From: CAIJMU01 sp035530275
GTDB lineage: Bacteria; Spirochaetota; Spirochaetia; Treponematales; Rectinemataceae
Direction: 5' to 3'
Assembly (NCBI GenBank): GCA_035530275.1
Contig: DATKVC010000022.1
Coordinates: 1 to 64,000 of the forward strand
DNA length: 64,000 nucleotides
Shown here: one piece after another, positions 32,351 to 41,191 of the stretch
How the letters are laid out: each line of letters begins with the position of its first letter
Position numbering within the stretch: the stretch's first letter is position 1
Program-made: the position numbers and the translations under genes
The notes under the pieces: generated by a model
The model's input: the letters and a program-made list of their open reading frames with translations, nothing else
Database searches by the model: none
Told to the model about the DNA's origin: nothing

Positions 32351-33631
32351 ATGGCCAACGAGTTTCCCCATCTCAGGCTCGAACGATCGATGTCGATGTT
32401 CGAGGAGGCGAAGCGGCTCTCTCCCGGCGGGGTGATGGGCATCAGGCGTCCCTACAATTTCGTGCAGGGCGAGTATCCCATCTTCATCGAGAAGGGCTAC
32501 GGCGGCCACATCGTCGACGTCGACGGCAACGACTACATCGACATGCTCTGCGCCTACGGTCCCATCATCCTCGGCTACGACGAGAGGGAGATCAACGAGG
32601 CGGTCAAACAGCAGATCGACAGGGGTTTCTGCTTCTCCCTCGTCCAGCCCGTCCAGAACGCCTTCGAGAAGCGCATCACCGAGCTCGTGCCCTGTGCCGA
32701 GATGGTCATACCTGTGAAGACCGGCTCGGATGCGACGACGCTCGCGGTGCGCATCGCGCGAGGTTACACGGGGCGCAAGGTCATCCTTCGCTGCGGCTAC
32801 CACGGCTGGCACGACTGGTGCGTCGAGAACCACGGCGGCGTGCCCGACGAGACCCTCGCCTTGACCGACGAATTCGAGTACGGGGACATCGACGACCTCG
32901 AGGAGAAGCTCGAGTCGCACAGGGGCGAGGTGGCCTGCATCATCATCACGCCCGTCGGCCATCCCGGCGCCAAGCCCATCATCCCGCCGCCCGATGGCTA
33001 TCTCCAGGCCGTACGCGACATCGCGACCAAGAATGAAGTGGTCCTCATCTTCGACGAGGTGCGGACGGGATTCCGCGTCGCGATGGGCGGGGCACAGGAA
33101 CGCTACGGCGTGACGCCCGACCTCGCCACCTTCGGCAAGGCCGTGGCCAACGGCTATCCGCTTTCCATGGTGGTCGGCAAGCGCGAGATCATGTCTGTCT
33201 GCGAGAGCAAGGTCTTCGTCTCCTCGACCTACTTCCCGAACAGCCTCGAGATGGTGGCCGCGATGAAGTGCCTCGACATCCTCGAGCGGGAAAAGGTCCA
33301 GGACTCGATCTGGAAGCGCGGCACGAAGTTCCTCGCCGACCTCGGTGCAATCGTCAAGAAGTCGGGAGTGCCGGCGACCGTGAGCGGGATCCCGCCGATG
33401 CCCTACGTGACCTTCGACCAGGGGCCGGGCGAGGCAGCCGGTACTCCCGGCGAGAAGACCTACAAGGCCAGGCGCGAGTATTTCTACACGCAAACGATCC
33501 GGCGCGGGCTCTTCATCCAGCCCTATCATCATTGGTACATAGCGCACCGCCACACGGATGCCGATCTCGCGAAGGCCCTTTCCGCCATCGAGGAGAGTCT
33601 CGCGCTTACGATGAAAAAGTATCCGGTCTGA
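32351..33631 (+). CDS. kat: class III aminotransferase, probable 3-aminobutyryl-CoA aminotransferase
   Basis: A 426-residue PLP enzyme from ATG 32351 (MANEFPHLRLERS). Features of the class III/GSAM-like fold are YGPIILGYD, KTGSDATTLAVRIARGYTGR, CGYHGWHD, LIFDEVRTGFR (PLP-binding Asp) and TFGKAVANGYPL with the Schiff-base lysine K263. Its place in the lysine operon matches Kat of Candidatus Cloacamonas, which transaminates (S)-3-aminobutyryl-CoA to acetoacetyl-CoA instead of removing ammonia with Kal. No kal-like gene is present. General fold is sure; the substrate is inferred from context. A glutamate-1-semialdehyde mutase is unlikely here. Confidence 0.82.
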   Translation: MANEFPHLRLERSMSMFEEAKRLSPGGVMGIRRPYNFVQGEYPIFIEKGYGGHIVDVDGNDYIDMLCAYGPIILGYDEREINEAVKQQIDRGFCFSLVQPVQNAFEKRITELVPCAEMVIPVKTGSDATTLAVRIARGYTGRKVILRCGYHGWHDWCVENHGGVPDETLALTDEFEYGDIDDLEEKLESHRGEVACIIITPVGHPGAKPIIPPPDGYLQAVRDIATKNEVVLIFDEVRTGFRVAMGGAQERYGVTPDLATFGKAVANGYPLSMVVGKREIMSVCESKVFVSSTYFPNSLEMVAAMKCLDILEREKVQDSIWKRGTKFLADLGAIVKKSGVPATVSGIPPMPYVTFDQGPGEAAGTPGEKTYKARREYFYTQTIRRGLFIQPYHHWYIAHRHTDADLAKALSAIEESLALTMKKYPV

Positions 33632-33641
33632 GGGGATGGCC

Positions 33642-34466
33642 ATGATCGACGGCAAGATTGTCATCACCTGCGCCATCACCGGGGCGGAGACTACGAAGGA
33701 ACAGAACCCGGCCCTTCCTACCACCACCGAGGAAGTGGTGAGGGCGGCGGTGGAGGCGCGGGAGGCGGGGGCGGCCATCCTCCATCTCCACGTTCGAGAT
33801 GACGCGGGCAAGCCCACGCAGAGCGTCGCTCGCTTCAAGGAAGTGATCGAGGCGGTCCGCAGAAAAACGGACATAATTGTTGAGATCACCACGGGCGGAG
33901 CCGTCGGCGACACGGCCGAGGAACGTCTCCGACCGGTGGCGGAGCTCGAGCCTGAGATGGCGAGCCTCGACTGCGGCACGGTCAATTTCGGAAACGAATA
34001 CATCGTGAACACCCTGCCCGTGATGCGGGAGTTCGCCTCGACCTTCCGCGCGCACAAGGTGAGGCCGACCCTCGAGTGCTTCGACCTCGGACACGTGTAC
34101 ACGAGCCTGACCCTCGTCAAGGAAGGGCTTCTGGTGGGCCCCCTCCATTACGGCTTCGTGCTCAACGTGCCGGGAGCGGTGCCCTGGAGCCCGGACAATC
34201 TCGAGGTCTTCAAGCGGGCCATGCCCATGGGTGCCGATTTTACGGTGATGGGAATCGGGCGGGCGAACCTCCCGGCCCAGTACGGGGCTATTGCGGCGGG
34301 CGGCTGGATCCGCGTCGGCTTCGAAGACAACGTCTACTACGCGAAGGGGCGCCTCGCGAAGTCCAACGCCGAATTCGTCGAAAGGGCGGCGAGGATCGCG
34401 AAGGAAGCCCAACTCGAACCCGCGACGCCCGACGAGGTCAGGAAACATCTCAAACTCAGGGGCTAG
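33642..34466 (+). CDS. kce: 3-keto-5-aminohexanoate cleavage enzyme
   Basis: A 274-residue BKACE/DUF849 protein. It condenses 5-amino-3-oxohexanoate with acetyl-CoA to give 3-aminobutyryl-CoA and acetoacetate. Visible are VITCAITGAE (Glu16 region), ILHLHVRD with zinc ligands H48 and H50, and the family segments SLDCGTVNFGN and FTVMGIGRANLP. ATG 33642 has AGGGG 6 nt upstream; the ATG two codons earlier has no room for one. It starts 10 bp after kat, in the same operon. Confidence 0.93.
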   Translation: MIDGKIVITCAITGAETTKEQNPALPTTTEEVVRAAVEAREAGAAILHLHVRDDAGKPTQSVARFKEVIEAVRRKTDIIVEITTGGAVGDTAEERLRPVAELEPEMASLDCGTVNFGNEYIVNTLPVMREFASTFRAHKVRPTLECFDLGHVYTSLTLVKEGLLVGPLHYGFVLNVPGAVPWSPDNLEVFKRAMPMGADFTVMGIGRANLPAQYGAIAAGGWIRVGFEDNVYYAKGRLAKSNAEFVERAARIAKEAQLEPATPDEVRKHLKLRG

Positions 34467-34535
34467 GTCAAAGCTTTCGCCTCGGGATTGGGTTCGCACC
34501 GCGTCTCGCGCGGTAGCCATTATGAGGAGCAATTG

Positions 34536-35852
34536 ATGCAGCAATTTCAGAGCCATGATTATAGAAGGATTCCGATTTACAAGGACGTGACGCCCGAGCA
34601 GTGGGGCGATTGGCGCTGGCAGATGCGCAATGACATCAAGGACGTCGCGACCCTCGAGAAGGTGCTGCCCCTCTCCGACAAGGACAAGGCCGACATCACC
34701 GAGGTGCTCAAGCGCTTCCGGATGGCGATCACGCCCTATTACGCGAGCCTCATCGATCCGGTCAATCCTGCCTGCCCGGTCCGGCTTCAGGCCGTGCCGC
34801 GCCTGCCCGAGGCCCATGACGACGAGGTCGACTGGGATGATCCCCTCCACGAAGATATCGACTCGCCGGTTCCCGGGCTGACGCATCGCTACCCCGACCG
34901 CGCCCTGATGCTCGTAACTAATATCTGTTCGATGAATTGCCGGCACTGCACCAGGCGGCGGATCGTGGGCCAGGACGACGTGCATCTCGACGAGGACAGC
35001 GTCTCGAAGGCCATCGACTACATCACGAAGACGCCCATCATCCGCGACGTCCTCATATCGGGTGGGGACCCCTTCGTCCTTTCCGACGACAGGCTCGAGA
35101 GCGTCATTTCTCGGCTCCGGGACATTCCCCACGTGGAGATCATCCGCATCGGCACGCGCACGCCCGTGGTCATGCCCATGCGCATCACCGACTCCCTCGT
35201 CGCGATGCTGCGGAAGTATCAGCCCCTCTACGTCAACACGCACTTCAACCATCCGAAGGAGATCACCGTCGAGGCCAAGGCCGCGCTGGACAAGTTGGCC
35301 GACGCCGGCATCCCCCTCGGCAACCAATCGGTGCTGCTCCGCGACGTCAACGACTGCCCGACTCTCATGAAGAAGCTCGTGCAGAAGCTCCTGACCGTCC
35401 GCGTGAAACCCTACTACATCTACCAATGCGATCTTTCGAAGGGCATCTCCCATTTCCGCACCAGCGTGTCGAAGGGCATCGAGATCATCGAGAATCTCCG
35501 CGGCCACACCACGGGCATGGCGGTGCCGACCTTCGTCATCGACGCCCCCGGCGGCGGCGGCAAGACGCCGGCGATGCCGAACTACATCATCACCTCCAAC
35601 GAGCGCCGCGTCGTCCTTCGCAACTATGAAGGTGTGATCACCACCTACGACGAGCCCCAGCATTACGCCGAGGATTGCGGCATGTGCAGGCTCTGCGACG
35701 ACGAGCCCTGGCTCAGGCCGACCTGCGGGGTGGCGCGTCTTCTCGAGGGAAGCCAAAAGACCATCGAACCGGCCAATCTCGTCCGCGGAAACCGCGCGAC
35801 GGGCATCGCCACCGAGGGTCGCAAGGATAGGCCGCGGAAGGGCGGCTACTGA
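34536..35852 (+). CDS. kamA: L-lysine 2,3-aminomutase (radical SAM)
   Basis: A 438-residue enzyme from ATG 34536 (MQQFQSHDYRRIP; GAGGAG 6 nt upstream). It converts L-lysine to L-beta-lysine with S-adenosylmethionine, PLP and a 4Fe-4S cluster. Cluster motif C131-x3-C135-x2-C138 (CSMNCRHC) is present, as are the PLP lysine loop PGGGGKTPAMPNY and the C-terminal zinc-binding cysteines (DCGMCRLCDDEPW). Start-to-end it matches clostridial KamA. First step of the pathway; the cluster implies an anaerobic life style or strict oxygen avoidance. Confidence 0.96.
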   Translation: MQQFQSHDYRRIPIYKDVTPEQWGDWRWQMRNDIKDVATLEKVLPLSDKDKADITEVLKRFRMAITPYYASLIDPVNPACPVRLQAVPRLPEAHDDEVDWDDPLHEDIDSPVPGLTHRYPDRALMLVTNICSMNCRHCTRRRIVGQDDVHLDEDSVSKAIDYITKTPIIRDVLISGGDPFVLSDDRLESVISRLRDIPHVEIIRIGTRTPVVMPMRITDSLVAMLRKYQPLYVNTHFNHPKEITVEAKAALDKLADAGIPLGNQSVLLRDVNDCPTLMKKLVQKLLTVRVKPYYIYQCDLSKGISHFRTSVSKGIEIIENLRGHTTGMAVPTFVIDAPGGGGKTPAMPNYIITSNERRVVLRNYEGVITTYDEPQHYAEDCGMCRLCDDEPWLRPTCGVARLLEGSQKTIEPANLVRGNRATGIATEGRKDRPRKGGY

Positions 35853-35860
35853 AGCGGGTC

Positions 35861-36835
35861 GTGCGCACTCTCGCGGCTTCCGATTTTTCCGGCAGGGTCA
35901 CATTCTTCACGGGTCCCGGCCGGGCTTCGGGCAAGACCTCCCTCCTCCTCGCCGCTCTGGCGATGCTCAGGCGCGAGGGGGCGAGGGCCGCCCTCCTCGG
36001 CATCGGCTTCGAGGGGGCGGCGAAGGGCCTCGGCGCCGCGCAGGGGAGGACGACGAAGCTCAGGGTCGAGGCCGGCGAGCTCTTCGCCAGCACGGCCTCC
36101 TGGCTCGAGGGCTGCGGCGCAGCGCCGGAAATTCTCGGTCTCCTGTCGGGGAGCGGCGCCTTCGGGAAGCTGGCCCTCGCGAGGGCGAGGCGCAGAGGCG
36201 ACGTGGTGCTCGTGGGTCCGGATTCGAACGAGGCGACCGCCGAAGCCGTTGCCCTCATGAGGGAGGCGGGCGCCGCGAGTGTGCTTGTGGATGGGGCATT
36301 CGGCCGCTTGACCCAGGTGGCTTCGATCGAGGGCGCGAGGTTTTTCTCTTCGATGATCGTCGATAGGGGCAACCTCGCGACGACGATGGCCTCGATGCGG
36401 CGCCTAACCGCGTTGGCAGCCCTTCCTCTGAACGAGGATGTCGCGAGGCCGGCGGCGGTAGAGGGAGACTCGAGGATGGGTAACGCGACGACGACGAAAG
36501 GTCTGCCTGTGGCCGAAACGGGCGAGTCCGGGGCCGAGGCTGGCACTCTGATCATCGATGGCCCCCTGACCGCCGCGGCTATGGGGATGTTGCCCGAACG
36601 GCCTATAGTTTTAGTTGTCAACGATTTTACGAAGGTCTTCCTCGAGGAGGCGGCCTTGAGGGCCCTCCTTTCACGGCATGTTCTCGCCGTGAAGCGAAGG
36701 ATAGAGTTCGCGGGTTTTGTCGTGGCCCGACGCGGCGTGGCTACCGAGGAGTTGGAGGATTTGGCGCTCTCTTTCGGAGGGGAGCGGCTCCTCTTCGCGA
36801 GCCCCTATGAGGAAGGTGATGCCCATGCGGCCTGA
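35861..36835 (+). CDS. kamB: lysine 5,6-aminomutase reactivase subunit KamB
   Basis: A 324-residue protein from GTG 35861, 8 bp after kamA. It carries an N-terminal P-loop (FFTGPGRASGKTSLLL, G18-T26) and is Ala/Gly/Leu-rich. In lysine-fermenting bacteria the gene between kamA and the MutS-like kamC is kamB, proposed to reactivate the B12-dependent aminomutase with KamC. The assignment rests mainly on position and the P-loop; sequence conservation of this subunit is modest. Overlaps kamC by 11 bp. Confidence 0.75.
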   Translation: MRTLAASDFSGRVTFFTGPGRASGKTSLLLAALAMLRREGARAALLGIGFEGAAKGLGAAQGRTTKLRVEAGELFASTASWLEGCGAAPEILGLLSGSGAFGKLALARARRRGDVVLVGPDSNEATAEAVALMREAGAASVLVDGAFGRLTQVASIEGARFFSSMIVDRGNLATTMASMRRLTALAALPLNEDVARPAAVEGDSRMGNATTTKGLPVAETGESGAEAGTLIIDGPLTAAAMGMLPERPIVLVVNDFTKVFLEEAALRALLSRHVLAVKRRIEFAGFVVARRGVATEELEDLALSFGGERLLFASPYEEGDAHAA

Positions 36836-38603
36836 GCGCGGGGCGTCGGCGGCGACCGAGGCTGCACGGGCCTTCTGCCGCGTCGACGAATTCCTGTCCC
36901 GCTGGCAACCCCTCACGCCCTGGGGCAAGGACGAGAAGGAGGCGCGTGTCGTCTGCCGCGACGAGGCTTCGATAGGCGAGCTTCTCGACCACCTCGAGGC
37001 TTGGAGGGCCTTCGAGACTCGGCTCAGGGCGGAGGGAAGGGAGACGGCGCTCGATAGGCTGGCCTTCCACCTCGGTAGGATGCCCCGCCTGCCGGAGCCC
37101 CTCGAGCGGGACGGGACAGCATTGGACGCGGTGGAGCTCTTTGCCATCAGGAAATTCGCGAGCAATTATCATAAACTTTCGGCCCTCCTCGACCCTGCGA
37201 CAAGGGAGGCCTTCGCCTTCGTCCCCGTACCGCGGAGCCTCGACGAAGCCTTCGCCCCCCTCGGCCGCGAGGGCGAGGATTTCCGCGTCGCCGACGCCTG
37301 CGATCCTCGCCTTCCGCGGATACGGGCGGGGCTCGAGGCCATAGACGCCAAGATGGCGGCAGCGCGCAGGGAGCGCGAGGCGCGAATTCTCGAGGCTGTC
37401 GGCATCGATTTTGGGGGCAGGGAATTCGTGGTGAGCGCGGTGAGCGGTCTTCCTGAAACGGGAGGCGCGGAGCTGGACGCCCTCGTTGACATCGAGCCCT
37501 GGGATGGAAATTCGCACCTTCTCCGGCCTCGGCCAGGCCCGGGGGAATTGACACTGGGCGACGAGAGGGCTCTCCTCCTCGCAGCCGAGCGGCAGGTCGA
37601 GGCCGAGGTCCTCGCCTCGATGTCGAAGGCCATCGCCCTCGAGGCGCCGGCCCTCGATGCCTGCGTGAGGGCCGTGGCGCGGCTCGACGGAGCCCGCTCG
37701 AGGGCCCTTCTCTGCTCCGGCCCGGACTTCTCGCGCCCCCGTTTTGCCGAGGCGGGAGACGAAAAGATCGAGATAGCGAAGGGGCGATTGTCGCCCCTCG
37801 AATCGGACTGCGCCGCCTCGGGCATGAGGTACACGGCCCTATCGCTGCGCCTTCCCGAGCCTTCGGCCCTGATCTTCGGCTCGAACATGGGCGGAAAGAC
37901 CGTGGTGCTCCAGACGATGCTCTTTCTCCAGGTCCTCGCGCAGTCGGGCTTCCTTGTTCCGGCGGAGTCCTTCATGGCTCCCCTCTTTCCCTTCATTCAT
38001 TTCGTGGGGGAAGGGGCGACGCGCGAGGTCCGAGTCGATCGAGGAGCGGAGAGAGGCGAGGGCGGGCTCTCGGGCTTCGGCAGGGAGATCCGCTCCCTCG
38101 TCGAGGCTATGGGCAGCGCGACTTCGGGAGGCCTCCTCGCCTTCGACGAGTTCGCGAGGACGACGAGCTCGGGAGAGGCCGAGGCACTGCTGTCGGCCCT
38201 TCTCGCGGCCCTGACGCACAGACCCGGCATCAAGGCCCTCTTCGCAACCCACTTCCGGGGGGTGGCGCGGGTGGATGGCGCGAGGCGCCTCAGGATGCGC
38301 GGCCTCGACAGAGTGGCGATCGGCCCGGGGCTCGGCGCAGGCTCCAGCCGGCTCGCGAGCGATGGGAGCCCCTTCGCGAAGGCCGGCTACGAGGAAGCCC
38401 TCGCGAGGCTCAATTCGCTGATGCGTTATGAATTGGTAGAAGATGAAGGCGGCGACGGCCGCTCCGACGCGCTCCTCGTGGCGGGCCTCCTCGGCCTCGA
38501 CCCGGGCATCGTCGGAAAGGCCGAAGCCCTGTTCGCGGAGGCCCATCCGGGGGCCCCGACGGAGTTGCACGACGATGAGGGAAAGGCCCGCAGGGAGGGA
38601 TGA
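36825..38603 (+). CDS. kamC: lysine 5,6-aminomutase reactivase ATPase KamC (MutS-like)
   Basis: A 592-residue MutS-related ATPase from ATG 36825 (MRPERGASAATEAARAF), which has AGGAAGG 8 nt upstream; the longer frame from 36717 overlaps kamB too far. The C-terminal ATPase shows LIFGSNMGGKTVVLQTMLFL (G352-T359, the MutS-type Walker A), GGLLAFDEFARTTSSGEAEAL (Walker B and D-loop) and KALFATHFRGV. The mismatch-binding N-terminal domains of MutS are absent. It is thought to restore inactivated KamDE by swapping damaged cobalamin. Overlaps kamD by 4 bp. Confidence 0.85.
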   Translation: MRPERGASAATEAARAFCRVDEFLSRWQPLTPWGKDEKEARVVCRDEASIGELLDHLEAWRAFETRLRAEGRETALDRLAFHLGRMPRLPEPLERDGTALDAVELFAIRKFASNYHKLSALLDPATREAFAFVPVPRSLDEAFAPLGREGEDFRVADACDPRLPRIRAGLEAIDAKMAAARREREARILEAVGIDFGGREFVVSAVSGLPETGGAELDALVDIEPWDGNSHLLRPRPGPGELTLGDERALLLAAERQVEAEVLASMSKAIALEAPALDACVRAVARLDGARSRALLCSGPDFSRPRFAEAGDEKIEIAKGRLSPLESDCAASGMRYTALSLRLPEPSALIFGSNMGGKTVVLQTMLFLQVLAQSGFLVPAESFMAPLFPFIHFVGEGATREVRVDRGAERGEGGLSGFGREIRSLVEAMGSATSGGLLAFDEFARTTSSGEAEALLSALLAALTHRPGIKALFATHFRGVARVDGARRLRMRGLDRVAIGPGLGAGSSRLASDGSPFAKAGYEEALARLNSLMRYELVEDEGGDGRSDALLVAGLLGLDPGIVGKAEALFAEAHPGAPTELHDDEGKARREG

Positions 38604-40255
38604 TGAGGGAAAAGTTGGGATTGCCCCGCGAAAAGATCGAGGGGGCGAGGGCTCTGGCGGAGCGCATATCGAGGCCGATCCTCGGTTTCGTGGAGAAGCA
38701 CACGACGGTGACGGTGGAGCGGGCGACCTTACGGCTAGCGGGCTGCGACGGGGCCGACCGCGACGGGGTGCCCGTGCCGAACATCGTCGTCGACCAGCTC
38801 GGCGCCGCCGGCAAGCTCGAGGGCGGGGCCCTGTCATGGTATGCGAACGCCCTGCTTCGAGAGGGCCTCAGGCCCTCCGAGCTCGACGCGAAGATAGCCG
38901 CGGGGCTCCGCATCGGCGAGTTGCCCCTGGGCGAGGCCGGCGCCGTCCGCCGGAAGGGGGAGGAGCTCGCGAGGGCGGGCCTCGACCGCGTGGCAACCAA
39001 CAGGGCGAAGCGCGATGCGATGCTCGAGCGCTGGAAGGGACGCAACAACGACCCCCTCCTCTATCTCATCGTCGCGACGGGGAACATCTACGAGGACGTG
39101 AAGCAGGCGAAGGCCGCTGCCTCGCGGGGCGCCGACGTGATAGCCGTCATCCGCACGACGGCCCAGAGCCTCCTCGACTACGTGCCCTTCGGCGCCACCG
39201 TCGAGGGCTTCGGCGGGACCTTCGCGACGCAGGAGAATTTCCGCATCATGCGCGCGGCCCTCGACGAGGTGTCCGAGCGGGAGGGCCGCTACATACGGCT
39301 CACGAACTACGCCTCGGGGCTCTGCATGCCCGAGATCGCGGCGATGGGGGCCCTCGAGCGCCTCGACATGATGCTGAACGACTCGATGTACGGCATCCTC
39401 TTCCGCGACATCAATCCCTACCGGACCTTCGTGGACCAGAATTTCTCGCGGATGATCAACGCGGCCGCCGGCATTATCATCAACACCGGCGAGGACAATT
39501 ACCTGACGACGAGTGACGCGGTGGAGAAGGCCTATACGGTCCTCGCGAGCCAGTTCCTCAACGAGCGCCTCGCCATCGCCGCCGGACTCCAGCCCTGGCA
39601 GATGGGCCTCGGCCACGCCTTCGAGATGGACCCGACGCTGAAGGACGGCTTCCTTCTCGAGCTCTCCCAGGCACAGATGGCGCGGGAGATCTTTCCCGAG
39701 CATCCCCTCAAGTACATGCCGCCGACCAAGTTCATGTCGGGGGACATCTTCAAGGGTCTGGCGATGGACACTCTGTTCAACTTCGTGTCGAAGGCCACGG
39801 GCCAGGGCATCCACCTCCTGGGCATGCTCACCGAGGCCATCCACACGCCCTTCATGATGGACAGACACATAGCCGTGGACAACGCGAAGTATGTGATGGA
39901 CAACATCGCCTCCCTGGCCGACGAGATCGAGTTCAGGAAAGATGGAATAATTGTGAAGAGGGCCCACGAGGTTCTCGACCGGACGCTGGCCTTCCTTGAG
40001 GAGGTCGAGAAGAAGGGCCTCATCGACTCGATCGCGGAAGGCCTCTTCGCCGACGTGAAGCGCCCCCGCGACGGGGGCAAGGGCCTCGACGGCCTGGTCG
40101 AGAAGGGCGAGGGCTACTGGAACCCGGTGGAGGAGCTCCTCGAGGCCAGGCTGGGGCTCGGGCGGCGTGAGGCTTCGGCAGTGGGAGTCTTCGGGGTGGC
40201 CGGCAGCTCCGGCGGCGCTTCGAAGGTCTCCGGCGCGGCGAAGGGAGGTCTGTGA
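38600..40255 (+). CDS. kamD: D-lysine 5,6-aminomutase alpha subunit
   Basis: A 551-residue large subunit of the adenosylcobalamin- and PLP-dependent aminomutase that turns beta-lysine into 3,5-diaminohexanoate. The TIM-barrel part is seen in LVATGNIYEDVKQAKAAA (from LIVATGNIYEDVKQAK), IAVIRTTAQSLLDYVPFG, IRLTNYASGLCMPEIAAMG and MINAAAGIIINTGEDNYLTT. A variable Gly/Ala-rich tail closes the chain. Coupled to kamC upstream and kamE downstream by overlaps (ATGA and TGATG). Confidence 0.95.
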   Translation: MMREKLGLPREKIEGARALAERISRPILGFVEKHTTVTVERATLRLAGCDGADRDGVPVPNIVVDQLGAAGKLEGGALSWYANALLREGLRPSELDAKIAAGLRIGELPLGEAGAVRRKGEELARAGLDRVATNRAKRDAMLERWKGRNNDPLLYLIVATGNIYEDVKQAKAAASRGADVIAVIRTTAQSLLDYVPFGATVEGFGGTFATQENFRIMRAALDEVSEREGRYIRLTNYASGLCMPEIAAMGALERLDMMLNDSMYGILFRDINPYRTFVDQNFSRMINAAAGIIINTGEDNYLTTSDAVEKAYTVLASQFLNERLAIAAGLQPWQMGLGHAFEMDPTLKDGFLLELSQAQMAREIFPEHPLKYMPPTKFMSGDIFKGLAMDTLFNFVSKATGQGIHLLGMLTEAIHTPFMMDRHIAVDNAKYVMDNIASLADEIEFRKDGIIVKRAHEVLDRTLAFLEEVEKKGLIDSIAEGLFADVKRPRDGGKGLDGLVEKGEGYWNPVEELLEARLGLGRREASAVGVFGVAGSSGGASKVSGAAKGGL

Positions 40256-40998
40256 TGGCCACGATAATAAAGCCCTACGGCGACACCCTGGACGACGGGA
40301 AGGTCCAGTTCTCCTTCAGCCTTCCGGTGGGCGAGGGCCCGAAGGCCCGCGAGGCCGCGAGACTCCTTGTCGAGTCCTGGGGCTTCCGCGACTGCGAGGT
40401 GGTGCATTCGCAGGCCATGTCGGAGGACTTCACCTTCTTCGTGGCCTACGCGAAGGCCGGGAGCGGCATCGACTTCGACGCCGTGGTGGCCGACGACGCG
40501 CGTGAGGGCGAGTCGATGTCGATGGACGAGGTGGACGCCTTCATCCGAGCCGAGCTCGGCCGGAAGATCGTGGTCGTGGGTGCCTGCACGGGCTTCGACG
40601 CGCATACGGTCGGAATAGACGCAATTATGAACATGAAGGGCTTCAACCACCACTACGGCCTGGAACGCTACGCGATGATAGAGGCCCACAACCTGGGCGC
40701 CCAGGTCTCCAACGAGCGCCTGGCGGAGTACGCGGCCAAGGTGAGGGCCGACGCCATCCTGGTGTCGCAGGTGGTGACGCAGAAGGACGTGCATATCGCA
40801 AACATGACCCAATTGGTCGAATTGCTCGAGGCCCGGGGCGAGCGCCCCCGCTACGTCCTCGTCGCCGGCGGTCCGCGGCTCTCGAACAAGCTGGCCGTGG
40901 AGCTCGGCTACGATGTGGGCTTCGGACGGGGCGCCTACGCCAACGACGTGGCGACCTGGGTGGTCAAGCGCCTGGTCGAGAAGGCGCAGGCCAGGTGA
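40255..40998 (+). CDS. kamE: D-lysine 5,6-aminomutase beta subunit (B12-binding)
   Basis: A 247-residue small subunit from ATG 40255 (GGGAGG 6 nt upstream). The cobalamin-binding Rossmann domain has the base-off motif DAHTVG (D115, H117, G120). Eleven residues after the histidine is K128 (IDAIMNMKGF), matching the spacing of the cobalt-ligating histidine and the PLP-binding lysine in the Clostridium sticklandii beta subunit. VLVAGGPRLSNKLAVELGYD is the typical C-terminal strand-loop. Shares one base with the kamD stop. Confidence 0.95.
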   Translation: MATIIKPYGDTLDDGKVQFSFSLPVGEGPKAREAARLLVESWGFRDCEVVHSQAMSEDFTFFVAYAKAGSGIDFDAVVADDAREGESMSMDEVDAFIRAELGRKIVVVGACTGFDAHTVGIDAIMNMKGFNHHYGLERYAMIEAHNLGAQVSNERLAEYAAKVRADAILVSQVVTQKDVHIANMTQLVELLEARGERPRYVLVAGGPRLSNKLAVELGYDVGFGRGAYANDVATWVVKRLVEKAQAR

Positions 40999-41191
40999 GG
41001 TCGGGCCATCAGGAGAGGCTGGGGCTGTTCCGGCTTTTGGAAGGGATGGGCCGGGAAGGGAAACCTTTGGGCCGGTCCAAAGGTTTCTCTTCCCGGAGAG
41101 TTCCCTTTCTCGCGCTTGCGGGCTTGGGGAATCGGACGTAGACTGATCGAGTGAGAGATGATTCATGTCTCACGCAAATGAGGAGGATGGC

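Noticed and set aside
31955..35756. Two very long reverse frames (over 700 codons each) across kat, kce and kamA
   Set aside because: Antisense shadows of real genes caused by high GC at third positions; rich in His/Asp/Arg without domains.
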